DNA of 64,000 nucleotides, from NCBI GenBank assembly GCA_020633335.1, contig JACKDU010000013.1:175493-239492 (forward strand), given 5' to 3'. Shown here one piece after another: positions 44,942 to 54,009 of this stretch (the first letter of the stretch is position 1; every line of letters begins with the position of its first letter). The notes below the pieces were generated by a model. The model was not told the origin of the DNA, did not search any database, and saw only the letters and a list, made by a program, of their open reading frames with translations. A program made the position numbers and the translations under genes. The stretch is from Myxococcales bacterium. Its GTDB lineage: Bacteria > Myxococcota_A > Polyangia > Nannocystales > Nannocystaceae.

Positions 44942-47900
44942 GGCGCGCCTCCGCTGAGGCGAGTCAGGATCGACCACGTCGAGAGTCCGATGAGATCGGC
45001 GAGGCCGTCGTCGTCGACGTCGACGCAGCGGGCGACCGGTCCGTGCCGGACGTTCTGGGACGCCTCGATGTCGATGAAGGACTCGCCGGCGCTGAGGAGG
45101 AGCATGCCGGCCTCGGCGTGGAAGGAGGAGAGGAGATCGGGGCGGCCGTCGCCGTTGCAGTCGCCGATCCCGCGGAGGTCGGCGACGCGGCGATGGGTCG
45201 ACGTCGGCGCGCCGAGGCTGCGGCCGTAGACCGGGATCCTCACCAGCGTCGACCCCTGGGCCGCGACGAGGTCGCCCACGCCCAGGATCAGGGCCCCCCG
45301 CGCCGCCAGCGGATCGCGGCGGAGGCGGCCCTCGCCGTCGTTCCAGAGGAGCGAGAGTTCGCCGCAGCTGTCGACGACGACGAGCTCGTCGAGGCCGTCA
45401 CCGTCGAGGTCGCCGGCCTCCAGGCGCGGCTGCCCCGCGCACTCGACGGGATCCGCGGAGGGGGCCGTGAAGATCTCCTCGATCCCGCCCGCGGGGAGGA
45501 GGCGGACGAGCGAGAAGATCGGCACGTTGTAGCCCGGGTGGTGGACCACGAGCGGCTCGGCGATCCCGTCGCCGTCGAGGTCGGCGGCGCCCGGCTGCGC
45601 CGACGTGCCCGCGTGCCCCCACCCTCCAAGCGGGCCGGTCCTGACGAGGGCGTCGCCGTCCCAGCGGAGGGCGACGGTCAGGGTTGCGTTGGAGAGCAGC
45701 GCCTCATCGCGGCCGTCGCCGTCGAGGTCGGCGGCCGCGAGCGCGGGGCCCGAGGGCGCGGCGCCCCGCGGCCACGGGATCGACACGCGCTCGCGGAAGC
45801 GGCCGTCGTCGCCCCAGGCGATCGTCAGGGTGTCGCCGAGGTTGAAGAGCGCGTCGACGCGGCCGTCGCCGTTGAAGTCGCCGAAGACCCCTGGCTGGAC
45901 CCGGCCGGAGGGGCTCGGGCTCGGGTAGGGGAGGTCGAGCCGCGCGCTGACCTTCGGCAGCCGGACGTCGGCGGCCTCGAAGATCCGCACCTCGTCGGTC
46001 GCCGCGCTGAGCACCGCGGTGCGGCCGTCGCCGTCGAGGTCGGCGACGTCGAGCGCCGCCGAGAGCGCGGCCTCGACCGTGAGGGCGACCCCGGCGAAGC
46101 CGCCGTCGACGCCGCGGACCAGGGTGAGCTGCGTATCGTCCAGGAAGGCGAGGTCGCGGGCGCCGTCGCCGTCGAAGTCACCGAAGAGGGGTCGGGCCTC
46201 GGGATGGACGTAGCCCTCGTCGAGCGCGTGATCGATCGAGACGGAAGGCGCCGGGGAGCCGAGGTCAGCGAGGGCGGCGAGGTGCGTGTAGGAGAAGAGG
46301 AGCGCCTCCGCCTGGCCGTCGCCGTCGAGGTCGTCGAGCGCGAGCCCCGGGCGGCCCTGCATCTCGGTCCAGGGGAGGAGCGCCGAGACATCGATCGACG
46401 GCCGGACGTCGAGGGCGTCGCCCTCGCGCAGGAGGGGTTGGAGGCGATCGTCGAGGCTCACGCCAAGGAGGTCGCCGTCGCCGTCGCCGTCGAGGTCGCC
46501 GGCGGCGATCCGCGCGAGCTCGACGCTCGGCGTGGCGATCGGCTCGAGGGTGCCAGCGCCGTCGCAGGCGACCAGCCGGAGCGTCCGGTGCTCGTCGAGG
46601 AGCGCGAGGAGCGGGCGCCCGGGGTCGTCGACGAAGATCGGGCGCGTGCCCCAGAAGGTCGTGATCGCCAGGGGCGGACCCGCCACGAAGCCGCCGAGCC
46701 CGTCGCCGATCAGCGCCTGGAGCCCGTCACGGGTCTCGGAGAGGAGGTCGACGTGCCCGTCGCCGCTCAGATCGAAGGCCTGAATCGCCGGTGGGCACCA
46801 CGCGAGCTCAGGCCCCGAGCGCCAGGTCGGCGAGGGCGCGTCGCCGTCGATCGCCAGGGCGATCTTGAGCGAGCAAGCGCGGTCGATCACCGCGAGGTCG
46901 GGGCGACCGTCGCCGTCGAAGTCGCCGGCCGCGAGGCGGCTCGTGCCGTCGACGTCGGCCGGGATCGTCCGCCGGACGATCGGCTGGATCCCGCCCTCCA
47001 GACGCAGCGGCGCGACGAAGCCGTCGCCGCCGAAGAGCAGCTCGCTGACGAAGGTCACCGGGGTCGAGGCCGCGATGAAGGAGCGGCCGAAGGGGGCCGC
47101 CGCGTGGTTGACCACCCAGGCCCCGAGCCCCTCGGTCGAGGGGGCGAGGAGCGTCACCAGGCCGCTCGTGTTCGGCCCGATCGCGGCCAGGCCGCGCGTC
47201 TCGAGCGCGTCCTCGAGCGCGACCTCGACCGGCAGGTCGAAGCCGCCGGCGCCGTCGCCCGCGGCGATCCAGGCCGCGGCGAAGATGCGGGCGCGGACGA
47301 TCGCGTCGACCCGGCCGTCGCCGTCGAGGTCCGCGAGGTCGACCTCATCGGTCGCCGGGCCGATCGGCAGCGTCGCCGCCAGCGTGAGGCCGCCGGCGCC
47401 GTCGCCGAGGAGCGAGGTCAGGGCGCCATCCTCGAGGTCGACGATCACGACGTCGAGGTCGCCGTCGCCGTCGAGGTCGGCGAGGTCGAGATCGACGGGC
47501 CCGCGGCCGACCTCGAGCGCGCTCGTGGCCTCGGAGGCGCCGCCGACGATCGTGAGGGTCCGGTGGCTCGCGGCCAGGAGCTCGGCCGCGCCGTCGCCGT
47601 CGAGGTCGGCGGCCGCGAGCGCGAACGCGGGGTCATCGAGGGGCACGGCCTCGTCCTCGTCGAAGCCGCCGTCGCCGCGGCTGCGGAGGCGGAGGAGCCC
47701 CGCCGGCTCCGACGTCGCCAGGACCAGATCGTCGCGGCCGTCGCCGTCGACATCGGCGACCGTCAGCCGCTGCGGCCGGCCGAGCGCGCTCCGGCTCTCG
47801 AGGCGACCGTCCCTCCAGGCGATCGTCAGGCTCTCGCCGTCGACGATCGCGACCTCGTCGACCCCGTCGCCGTCGACGTCGATCGGCGCCGCGTCGGCGA

Positions 47901-48036
47901 CCCCGACCTCGATCGGGCGGAGCGCCCAGGGAGCCCCGCAGAGCCCGCCGAGGTGGCGCTCGCAGGCCGTGTCTTCGCCGCAGGCGAGGGCCGGGAGGGC
48001 GGCGAGGAGAGCGGCGAGCGCGGGGCGTGGCGGCAC
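44938..48036 (-). CDS. Large VCBS/FG-GAP beta-propeller protein, copy 2
   Basis: About 1032 residues from the GTG at 48036, which has GGAGGGACCC before it, a good ribosome site. A GTG at 48048 is a possible but less favoured start. The leader ends in PALACGED and the mature part begins with the shared CERHLGGLCGAPWALRPIEVGV. FG-GAP/VCBS loops (DVDGDGVDE, DLDGDGDLD, DFDGDGARD and others) fill the protein. Copy 1 and copy 2 share long stretches down to silent sites, so the duplication is recent or kept alike by gene conversion. Its stop overlaps the start of a HExxH lipoprotein. It is most likely an exposed calcium-stabilised adhesin, or a scaffold that presents the zinc protein. Confidence 0.8.
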   Translation of the reverse strand: MPPRPALAALLAALPALACGEDTACERHLGGLCGAPWALRPIEVGVADAAPIDVDGDGVDEVAIVDGESLTIAWRDGRLESRSALGRPQRLTVADVDGDGRDDLVLATSEPAGLLRLRSRGDGGFDEDEAVPLDDPAFALAAADLDGDGAAELLAASHRTLTIVGGASEATSALEVGRGPVDLDLADLDGDGDLDVVIVDLEDGALTSLLGDGAGGLTLAATLPIGPATDEVDLADLDGDGRVDAIVRARIFAAAWIAAGDGAGGFDLPVEVALEDALETRGLAAIGPNTSGLVTLLAPSTEGLGAWVVNHAAAPFGRSFIAASTPVTFVSELLFGGDGFVAPLRLEGGIQPIVRRTIPADVDGTSRLAAGDFDGDGRPDLAVIDRACSLKIALAIDGDAPSPTWRSGPELAWCPPAIQAFDLSGDGHVDLLSETRDGLQALIGDGLGGFVAGPPLAITTFWGTRPIFVDDPGRPLLALLDEHRTLRLVACDGAGTLEPIATPSVELARIAAGDLDGDGDGDLLGVSLDDRLQPLLREGDALDVRPSIDVSALLPWTEMQGRPGLALDDLDGDGQAEALLFSYTHLAALADLGSPAPSVSIDHALDEGYVHPEARPLFGDFDGDGARDLAFLDDTQLTLVRGVDGGFAGVALTVEAALSAALDVADLDGDGRTAVLSAATDEVRIFEAADVRLPKVSARLDLPYPSPSPSGRVQPGVFGDFNGDGRVDALFNLGDTLTIAWGDDGRFRERVSIPWPRGAAPSGPALAAADLDGDGRDEALLSNATLTVALRWDGDALVRTGPLGGWGHAGTSAQPGAADLDGDGIAEPLVVHHPGYNVPIFSLVRLLPAGGIEEIFTAPSADPVECAGQPRLEAGDLDGDGLDELVVVDSCGELSLLWNDGEGRLRRDPLAARGALILGVGDLVAAQGSTLVRIPVYGRSLGAPTSTHRRVADLRGIGDCNGDGRPDLLSSFHAEAGMLLLSAGESFIDIEASQNVRHGPVARCVDVDDDGLADLIGLSTWSILTRLSGGAP

Positions 48037-48046
48037 GGGTCCCTCC

Positions 48047-48057
48047 ACGCTAGCACT
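48047..48057 (-). promoter_or_regulatory. Conserved element ACGCTAGCACT upstream of VCBS copy 2
   Basis: Identical to the element before copy 1, at the same distance from the GTG start. Confidence 0.35.
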
Positions 48058-48109
48058 GGCCCGCAGGAGCGATAGAGCGGTGTTTGCGCGGCGGCCGCCG
48101 AGCCCGGCG

Positions 48110-49165
48110 CTACAGGGAGGGCTGGATCGCCACCGCGACCACCCCGGGGATCGACGCCCGCCCCCGGACCACGAGCGCGTGGCGGCCGGCCGCGAGGTGG
48201 AGCGGCCGCTCGAGGTCGAAGCGCTCGTGGCTCAGCCAGGGGCAGCCGCCGCAGCGCACCAGGCTGATCGCGCCCAGGTCCTCGGCGCTCACCGACACCG
48301 CGTACTCGCCGGTCTCCGGGATCTCGAGGGTGACCGCGAGCTCGGCCTCGTCGACCTCCCCGCCGACGCCGCCGGCGACGTCGGGCTGGACGCACTCGAC
48401 CGTCCGCGCGAGCACCCAGAGATCGTCGCGCACCCAGGGCACCTCGTCGCCCGCGCAGGCCGGCGGCGCCGGGATCTGCAGGGTGTCATCGGGACATGTC
48501 GATCCAGACAGGTACTCCTCGACCGCCGCGTCGAGGTCGAGGCCGTAGATCCGGGCGAAGCGCCGGCGGAAGCGGCCCGCGCTCGCGAGGTAGCCGACGT
48601 CGTCGTAGAGCTCCCAGAGGCGCTGGGGCCCGAAGCGGGCGAGGAGGAAGGCGACGAAGCCCCCGGCGACCTCGTAGCGGAGCGCGGGGTAGCGGACCGC
48701 GATCTCGTCGCGGGGGTCGAGGCGGAGGAGCGGGAGCTCGGGGACCAGCGCGGCCGCCAGCCCCTCGGTGAGGAAGGCGCTCGCCTCCTCCGCCTTGGTG
48801 TTGGCCATGAGGTGGACGATCTCGTGGCGATGGACCGGGCGGAGGCCGATCGCCGCGCTCCCGAGCGCCCAGCCGCCGCGGTCGTCGACCCACGCGGGCG
48901 AGGCGTCGCGGTAGCGCGCGCGGTCGAGCCAGGTGTAGGTGAGCGGCCCGAGGCCGTCGGGGTCGAGGCCGACCTGGTTGGCGGCGTGCTCGATCCAGCG
49001 ATCGGTGGTCGGCAGGGTCCCCGAGCAGAGCTCGAAGCCGGCGACGAAGCGCAGGGTGATCCGCTCGCCCTCGGCGCTCTCGAGCCCCTCGTCGTCGGGC
49101 CCGCAGGAGGGCGCGAGCGCGAGCGCGAGCGCGAGCGCGGTCACCCGCCGGCGAGCGCCGCTCAT
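48110..49165 (-). CDS. Lipoprotein with gluzincin-type HExxH site, partner of VCBS copy 3
   Basis: The 351-residue paralogue of the 43898 gene starts MSGARRRVTALALALALAPSC; its Leu-Ala run is encoded by a short GAGCGC repeat. HEIVH at 114-118 and Glu134 in LTEGLAAAL keep the zinc site. The helical part FVAFLLARFGPQRLWELYDDVG and the C-terminal beta domain (ETGEYAVSVSAEDL, LAAGRHALVVRG) match the paralogue throughout. The ATG overlaps the stop of VCBS copy 3 (ATGA). The segment SGSTCPDDTL replaces SGDTRPEDRP of the paralogue, and its DNA carries two TGTC...GACA dyads in tandem (48484-48510). Confidence 0.75.
   Translation of the reverse strand: MSGARRRVTALALALALAPSCGPDDEGLESAEGERITLRFVAGFELCSGTLPTTDRWIEHAANQVGLDPDGLGPLTYTWLDRARYRDASPAWVDDRGGWALGSAAIGLRPVHRHEIVHLMANTKAEEASAFLTEGLAAALVPELPLLRLDPRDEIAVRYPALRYEVAGGFVAFLLARFGPQRLWELYDDVGYLASAGRFRRRFARIYGLDLDAAVEEYLSGSTCPDDTLQIPAPPACAGDEVPWVRDDLWVLARTVECVQPDVAGGVGGEVDEAELAVTLEIPETGEYAVSVSAEDLGAISLVRCGGCPWLSHERFDLERPLHLAAGRHALVVRGRASIPGVVAVAIQPSL
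48484..48510. repeat. Tandem pair of TGTC...GACA dyads in the HExxH paralogue
   Basis: TGTC-ATCGG-GACA (48484-48496) is followed directly by TGTCG-ATCC-AGACA (48497-48510). Both lie in coding sequence at the one place where the two paralogues differ most locally. Confidence 0.7.
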
Positions 49166-52100
49166 CCGCCGCCTCCGCTGAGGCGGGTGACGATCGCCGA
49201 CGCGCTGAGGCCGACGAGGTCGGCGACGCCGTCGCCGTCGAGGTCGCGGCAGCGGGCCGCGGCGGCGTCGACCTCGAGGAGGTCGACGAAGGAGGAGCCG
49301 ACGCCGATCATGAGGCGGCTGTACTCGGCGCCGGTGGTGCTCAGGAGGTCGGGGCGGCCGTCGCCGTTGCAGTCGCCGACGGCGCTCAGGCGCCCGCCGC
49401 GGAGGTGGGTGGACGCCGGCGGCATGAGGTCGCGGCCCTGGGCGACGATCCGGACGATCTCGTCGTCCCGGACCGCGAGGAGATCGCCGACCCCGACGAT
49501 CAGGGCCGAGCTCGCGTCGAGGCGGCGCGGGCGGAGGCCGGCCTCGCCGTCGTTCCAGAGGAGGAAGACGTCGCCGCAGCCCCCCTCGAGGACGAGGTCG
49601 GGGCGGCCGTCGCCGTCGAGGTCGCCGCCGCGGAGCGTCGGCTGGGCGCGGCACCCCTCGACCGCGTCGAGATCGGCGACGCCGCTGGCGAAGAGCTCGC
49701 GGGCGCTCCCGTCGGCCTCGAGGAGGACGACGCCGAGGGTCGGGTCGACGGCGACCGGCCCCCAGCCGACGAGCGCCTCGCCGCGGCCGTCGCCGTCGAG
49801 ATCGACGAGCGCCGGCTGCACCCGGGCGAGGTGCTCGAGGGGCCAGCGGACGCCGTCGTCGTGCCAGCGCCCGCCCTCCCAGCGGAGGACCGACGCGGTG
49901 CCGCCCCCCGCGACTACGAGGGCGTCGTCGCGGCCGCTGCCGTCGAGGTCGCCGGCCGCGAGCGCCCAGATCGTCGTCGTCGCCTCCTCGCCGGAGAGCC
50001 GGAGGAAGCCGCCCGCGTCGCCCCAGGTGGTCGTGAGCGTCGCGCCGGTCGCGTGGATCGCGTCGACGCGGCCGTCGCCGTCGACGTCGCCGAAGGCCAC
50101 CCGCGGGCCGACGGTCACCGCCAGGGTCTCGTCGCGGCGGGGGAGGGCGAAGGGCGGACCGAGGCGCGGCAGGGTGATGTCGGCCGCGGCGACGATCTCG
50201 ATCGCGTCGGCCGCGGCGTGGAGGGCCGCGCTCCGCCCGTCGCCGTCGAGCTCGGCGAGCGCGACGCTCTCCGCGGACTCGAGCTCGACCTCGAGGGCGA
50301 GCGCCGCGAAGCCGCCCGGGGCCCCGCTGACCAGCGTCAGGGTGTCGTCCGCCAGGCGGATCAGATCGGCGAGCCCGTCGCCGTCGAGGTCGGCGACGAG
50401 GTGGCGGCCGCTGGGCTCGAGCTCGCCCGCGCTCAGCGTGTGGTCGAGCCAGAGCGTCGCCGTCGGCCCGTCGAGATCCGCGAGCACCCCGATCTCGGCG
50501 CCCCGCGGGAGGATCGCCTCCGCCCGGCCGTCGTCGTCGAGATCGGCGAGCGCGAGCCCGGGGAGCTCCTGCGCCGGCGTCCACGGCAGGAGGGCCCAGG
50601 GGTCGATCTCCGGGCCCGCGCTCAGGGCGTCGCCGTCGCGGAGGAGGGGGGTGAGCGCCGCCTCGGCGCCGAGGACCACGAGGTCGCCGTCGCCGTCGCC
50701 GTCGAGGTCGTCGCTCGCCAGGCGGAGGACGCTGAGCGCCGGGGTCGGCAGCGCCTCGAGGACGCCGGCCCCGTCGCCGCCGAGGAGCACGAGCCCACCC
50801 GGCGCGTGATCGATCGCCGCCAGCGCCCGCGGCGGGCCGTCGACGACGATCGGCCGGTTGAAGGTGTGGAGCTCATGGATCGGCCCCGGGACGAAGCCGC
50901 CCGCGCCGTCGCCGACCGCGAGCTGGACGCCGTACCCGGGCCCCGAGGCCAGGAGATCGGGGCGCCCGTCGCCGCTGAAGTCGGCGGCCTCGAGCCAGCT
51001 CGGGCAGGGGTCGAGGGGCGGGCCCGCGAGCCAGGTCGGCGGCCCCTCGCCGTCGATCCCGAGGGCGACCTGCAGGACGCAAGCGCCGTCGAGCACCGCG
51101 AGGTCGAGGTGGCCGTCGCCGTCGAGGTCGGCGAGCGCGAGGCGGCCCTCGCCATCGACCCCGGGCGCGCCGATCGACCCGACGGCGATCGCCTGCGGGC
51201 CGCTCTGGAGGGCGAGGGCGGCGATGAAGCCGTCGCCGCCGACCAGCACGTCGCGGATCAGCGCGGGCGCGGCCGGCGTGCTCACCTCGGCGCGGCCGAA
51301 GGGCGCGGGGCGGCCGTCGAAGGCCCAGGCGAGGAGCCCGGTCGCGGAGGGGGTGATCAGCGTGGCCAGGCCGCTCGGGCGCGGGGCGGCCGCGAGCACG
51401 CCGTCGGCGTCGCTGCCCCGGTCGACCGCGACCGCGATCGGCGGCGCGAAGCCGCCGGCGCCGTCGCCCTCGGCGACCCAGAGGCCGGGGTAGACCAGGG
51501 GGCGGACGATCGCGTCGATGTGGCCGTCGCCGCTCACGTCCTCGAGGTCGATCGCCTGCGGCGCGGGCCCGAGGGGGACGATCGCGGTCGCCGTCAGGCC
51601 GCCGTCGCCGTCGCCGAGGAAGGTGCGGATCGCGGACCCCTGGAGGTCGACGGCGACGAGGTCGAGGTCGCCGTCGCCGTTGAGGTCGGCGAGATCAAAG
51701 GCGACCACGGTGGCGCCCGCGGGGTGGCGCCGCGAATTCCCGCTCTCCCCGTCGATCACCCGGACCACCTCGCCGAGGGCGACCAGGATCTCCGGCGCGC
51801 CGTCGCCGTCGAGATCGGCGGTGGAGAGGGCGCGCGCCGGGGTGGTGAGCGGCAGCACCTTGCCCTCCTCGAGGGTCCCGTCGCCCCGGCTGTGGAGGAG
51901 GAGGAGCTGGGGCGGATCGTCGATGGCGATCACGAGGTCGTCGAGGCCGTCGCCGTCGAGGTCGGCGCTCGCCAGGCGCTCGGGGAGGCCGAGGCCGGCG
52001 CGCGCCTCGAAGCGCCCGTTGGCGCGGCCGAGGAGGAGGCTGTCGGCGCGGCGATCGACCAGCGCGAGCTCGAGGGTGCCGTCGCCCTCGAGATCGATCG

Positions 52101-52272
52101 GCGCGGCGTCATCGATCGTCACGTCGATGATCCGCACCTTCGACGGGGCCTCGCAGAGCGCGCCCAGGTGGCGCTCGCAGGTCGATTCGGCGCCGCAGGC
52201 GAGGGCCGGGGCGAGGCTGCCGAGGACGAGCGCGCCGCGGATCGGCGAGGGGAGCGAGAGGCGACGGCGCAC
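49162..52272 (-). CDS. Large VCBS/FG-GAP beta-propeller protein, copy 3 (diverged)
   Basis: 1036 residues from a GTG at 52272 preceded by CCAGGAC. The leader SPIRGALVLGSLAPALAC and the first mature residues CERHLGALCEAPSKVRIIDVTI correspond to copies 1 and 2 but have diverged. Dozens of FG-GAP/VCBS loops (DLDGDGLDD, DLNGDGDLD, DFSGDGRPD, DVDGDGRVD) follow in the same order as in the other copies. It is first in the minus-strand array, and its stop overlaps the start of a HExxH lipoprotein. The order VCBS then zinc protein is the same as for copy 2, which shows that the two-gene unit, not single genes, was duplicated. Confidence 0.8.
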   Translation of the reverse strand: MRRRLSLPSPIRGALVLGSLAPALACGAESTCERHLGALCEAPSKVRIIDVTIDDAAPIDLEGDGTLELALVDRRADSLLLGRANGRFEARAGLGLPERLASADLDGDGLDDLVIAIDDPPQLLLLHSRGDGTLEEGKVLPLTTPARALSTADLDGDGAPEILVALGEVVRVIDGESGNSRRHPAGATVVAFDLADLNGDGDLDLVAVDLQGSAIRTFLGDGDGGLTATAIVPLGPAPQAIDLEDVSGDGHIDAIVRPLVYPGLWVAEGDGAGGFAPPIAVAVDRGSDADGVLAAAPRPSGLATLITPSATGLLAWAFDGRPAPFGRAEVSTPAAPALIRDVLVGGDGFIAALALQSGPQAIAVGSIGAPGVDGEGRLALADLDGDGHLDLAVLDGACVLQVALGIDGEGPPTWLAGPPLDPCPSWLEAADFSGDGRPDLLASGPGYGVQLAVGDGAGGFVPGPIHELHTFNRPIVVDGPPRALAAIDHAPGGLVLLGGDGAGVLEALPTPALSVLRLASDDLDGDGDGDLVVLGAEAALTPLLRDGDALSAGPEIDPWALLPWTPAQELPGLALADLDDDGRAEAILPRGAEIGVLADLDGPTATLWLDHTLSAGELEPSGRHLVADLDGDGLADLIRLADDTLTLVSGAPGGFAALALEVELESAESVALAELDGDGRSAALHAAADAIEIVAAADITLPRLGPPFALPRRDETLAVTVGPRVAFGDVDGDGRVDAIHATGATLTTTWGDAGGFLRLSGEEATTTIWALAAGDLDGSGRDDALVVAGGGTASVLRWEGGRWHDDGVRWPLEHLARVQPALVDLDGDGRGEALVGWGPVAVDPTLGVVLLEADGSARELFASGVADLDAVEGCRAQPTLRGGDLDGDGRPDLVLEGGCGDVFLLWNDGEAGLRPRRLDASSALIVGVGDLLAVRDDEIVRIVAQGRDLMPPASTHLRGGRLSAVGDCNGDGRPDLLSTTGAEYSRLMIGVGSSFVDLLEVDAAAARCRDLDGDGVADLVGLSASAIVTRLSGGGG

Positions 52273-52281
52273 GTCCTGGCG

Positions 52282-52290
52282 ACGCTAGTG
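52282..52290 (-). promoter_or_regulatory. Conserved element (ACGCTAGTG) upstream of VCBS copy 3
   Basis: This is a partial match to the element before copies 1 and 2, 10 bases from the GTG start. The divergent gap to 52489 also has GTGATAATTC near 52387, a possible -10 region for the rightward lipoprotein gene. Confidence 0.3.
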
Positions 52291-52489
52291 CGCCGCGGCG
52301 GAAATCGCCACGATTGTCGCTTGCCCTCGCGGTGCACTCGCACGCGCCCCGCGGCGCCCTGCGATTCGGCGGAGTCTTCGGCAGTCTGTGATAATTCTCT
52401 CGACCTCGCCGGCCGGCGGGACGGCGGCGCGCAGGCACGAAGCCGCGCTTGTTTCCGGCTGGCCAGCGAAAATTGTTACGCTCCCGCGC

Positions 52490-53491
52490 ATGGCGAAGAC
52501 GCACGTTCGGATCATGGCTTGTTTTGCGCAGATTGCGCTTCTGGTTGGCGGCTGCAACGGCGACGACGCGTCGAGCGGCTCGGAGAGCGCGGGCTCGACC
52601 TCGACGACCACCGACGGCTCGACCTCGACCAGCGGGACGACCGCGAGCGAGACCACCGGCGGCTCGACCTCGACCAGCGGGACGACCTCGACCAGCGGGA
52701 CGACCGCCGCCGAGACCACCGGCGGGACCACCACCGGCGGCAACGCCGACGTCGACGCCTTCCGCTTCACCGAGATGTACGTCCGCGATCCCCACTTCTG
52801 GATCGTGCCGATCCTCGGCTGCGAGGACATCACCGACAAGGGCATCGCGATCGTCGACTCGATCAACAAGCAGTTCAACGACGCGATCATGATGGACACC
52901 GATGATCCGCCGGACGGCATGCTGAACATGAACTTCATGCTCCTCTTCCGGCCGCTCGATCAGGCCGCGGACGGGACCTTCGACTTCGCCACCGGCGACT
53001 GCACCGCGCCGATCGAGTCGACCTCCTGCGACATCAAGGCCGGGACCACGCCGGCGACCACCAAGTACAGCAACGACCCGGCGATGTGCCTCGAGCCGAT
53101 CCCGGGCGAGCTCTCGCCGGCGAACTACAACCCGAAGCCGGGCTCGACCACCGGCCCCTGCTTCGAGGGCGAGCCGGTCTCCTTCACCCTCGACCTCGGC
53201 GACTTCCAGCTCCCCTTCCTCGACGCCGGGATCTCGGCGAAGTACGTCGGCGATCCGGCGGACGGGATGGTCGAGGGCCTGATCCACGGCTTCCTCACCG
53301 AGGAGGACGCCAACAACACCAAGCTGCCGGCCGACATCCCGGTCCTCGGCGGCCAGCCGATCGCCTCGCTCCTCCCCGGCGGCGAGGGCTGCTGCGCCAA
53401 GCACGACGATCGGGACATGCACATGGGGATCTCGGGCTGGTGGTTCTACATCGAGTTCAAGGCCGCCCGGGTCAACTACACCGGGATCTAG
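52490..53491 (+). CDS. Lipoprotein with Ser/Thr linker and ~250-residue exported domain
   Basis: The 333-residue protein starts MAKTHVRIMACFAQIALLVGGC, with lipobox LVGGC then NGDD. Residues 25-85 are Ser/Thr/Gly linker (GSTSTSGTT type repeats). The C-terminal domain begins VDAFRFTEMYVRDPHFWIVPILGCEDIT and contains DDPPDGMLNMNFMLLFRPLDQA and SFTLDLGDFQLPFLDAGISAKYVGDPADGMVEGLIHGFLTEEDAN. It looks like a beta-rich binding fold; related-looking proteins occur in several myxobacteria, but I cannot name a family. The gene is divergent from VCBS copy 3 and is followed by strong hairpins. Confidence 0.72.
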   Translation: MAKTHVRIMACFAQIALLVGGCNGDDASSGSESAGSTSTTTDGSTSTSGTTASETTGGSTSTSGTTSTSGTTAAETTGGTTTGGNADVDAFRFTEMYVRDPHFWIVPILGCEDITDKGIAIVDSINKQFNDAIMMDTDDPPDGMLNMNFMLLFRPLDQAADGTFDFATGDCTAPIESTSCDIKAGTTPATTKYSNDPAMCLEPIPGELSPANYNPKPGSTTGPCFEGEPVSFTLDLGDFQLPFLDAGISAKYVGDPADGMVEGLIHGFLTEEDANNTKLPADIPVLGGQPIASLLPGGEGCCAKHDDRDMHMGISGWWFYIEFKAARVNYTGI

Positions 53492-53499
53492 CCGCGTTC

Positions 53500-53559
53500 G
53501 GCGGGCCTCGGCCCGCGACCGCGATCACGACCGCCGCCCGGCTCGTCCGGGGGGCGGTC
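53500..53559 (+). terminator. Terminator hairpins after the lipoprotein gene
   Basis: GCGGGCC-TC-GGCCCGC lies just after the stop, at about 53500-53516. A longer stem follows, GACCGCCgCCCGG (53529-53541) with CCGGGgGGCGGTC (53547-53559), one mismatch and a CTCGT loop. GTCTCGTCTCG follows rather than a T-tract. Confidence 0.55.
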
Positions 53560-53632
53560 GTCTCGTCTCGCGCGTCGGCGATTGCGGGTGACATTTCCTC
53601 GCCGGCGGACTAGGTTGCGGGCGACTTCGCCC

Positions 53633-54007
53633 ATGCCACGCAAGGTCTCGATCCTCCTCATCCTCCTCGCCCTCCTCACCCTCGCGCGCTTCGTCCAGGC
53701 GGCGGGGAGCGGCGCGACCGCGGACTGGATCGCGGTCGTCATCAACATCGCCTTCATGTTCGGGATCATCCGCGGGAGCGAGGGCGCGCGGGCGCTCCTC
53801 CGCGGCTTCGCGGCGATCGGCCTGATCTTCTCGGCGATCGGCATCCTGATGATCGCCGCCAGCGGCCTGGCGATGACCGGCCTCGGCGTCACCGGCCTCC
53901 TCGCGGGCGTCTACAGCATCGTCGTCTGCGCCTTCATGTACTGGTGCCTCGGGCAGGAGGACGTGATCGCCTGGATCACCTCCCGCCGGGTCGGCGCCGA
54001 GGGCTAG
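53633..54007 (+). CDS. Small four-helix inner-membrane protein, unknown function
   Basis: The 124-residue protein starts MPRKVSILLILLALLTLARF. It has about four hydrophobic segments: residues 5-20, 28-45, 55-80 and 85-105, for example FAAIGLIFSAIGILMIAA and GLLAGVYSIVVCAFMYWCL. A short charged loop with GSEGARALLRG separates helices two and three. No motif links it to a known transporter. ATG at 53633 is chosen to avoid an Arg-rich extension. The next gene begins two bases after the stop, probably as TTG with GAGGG from this gene's end as its ribosome site, so the two are likely co-translated. Confidence 0.62.
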   Translation: MPRKVSILLILLALLTLARFVQAAGSGATADWIAVVINIAFMFGIIRGSEGARALLRGFAAIGLIFSAIGILMIAASGLAMTGLGVTGLLAGVYSIVVCAFMYWCLGQEDVIAWITSRRVGAEG

Positions 54008-54009
54008 CC

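Noticed and set aside
45043..50809. Very long plus-strand frames opposite the VCBS array
   Set aside because: They are shadows of the DGDG repeat coding. The products are repetitive Val/Ala/Glu/Arg or Ser/Pro/Arg sequences with no signal or domain.
40694..52272. Regular DNA repetition across the VCBS genes that could suggest a CRISPR array
   Set aside because: The repeats encode calcium-binding loops, vary in length and are in frame throughout; there are no constant repeats with unique spacers and no cas genes.
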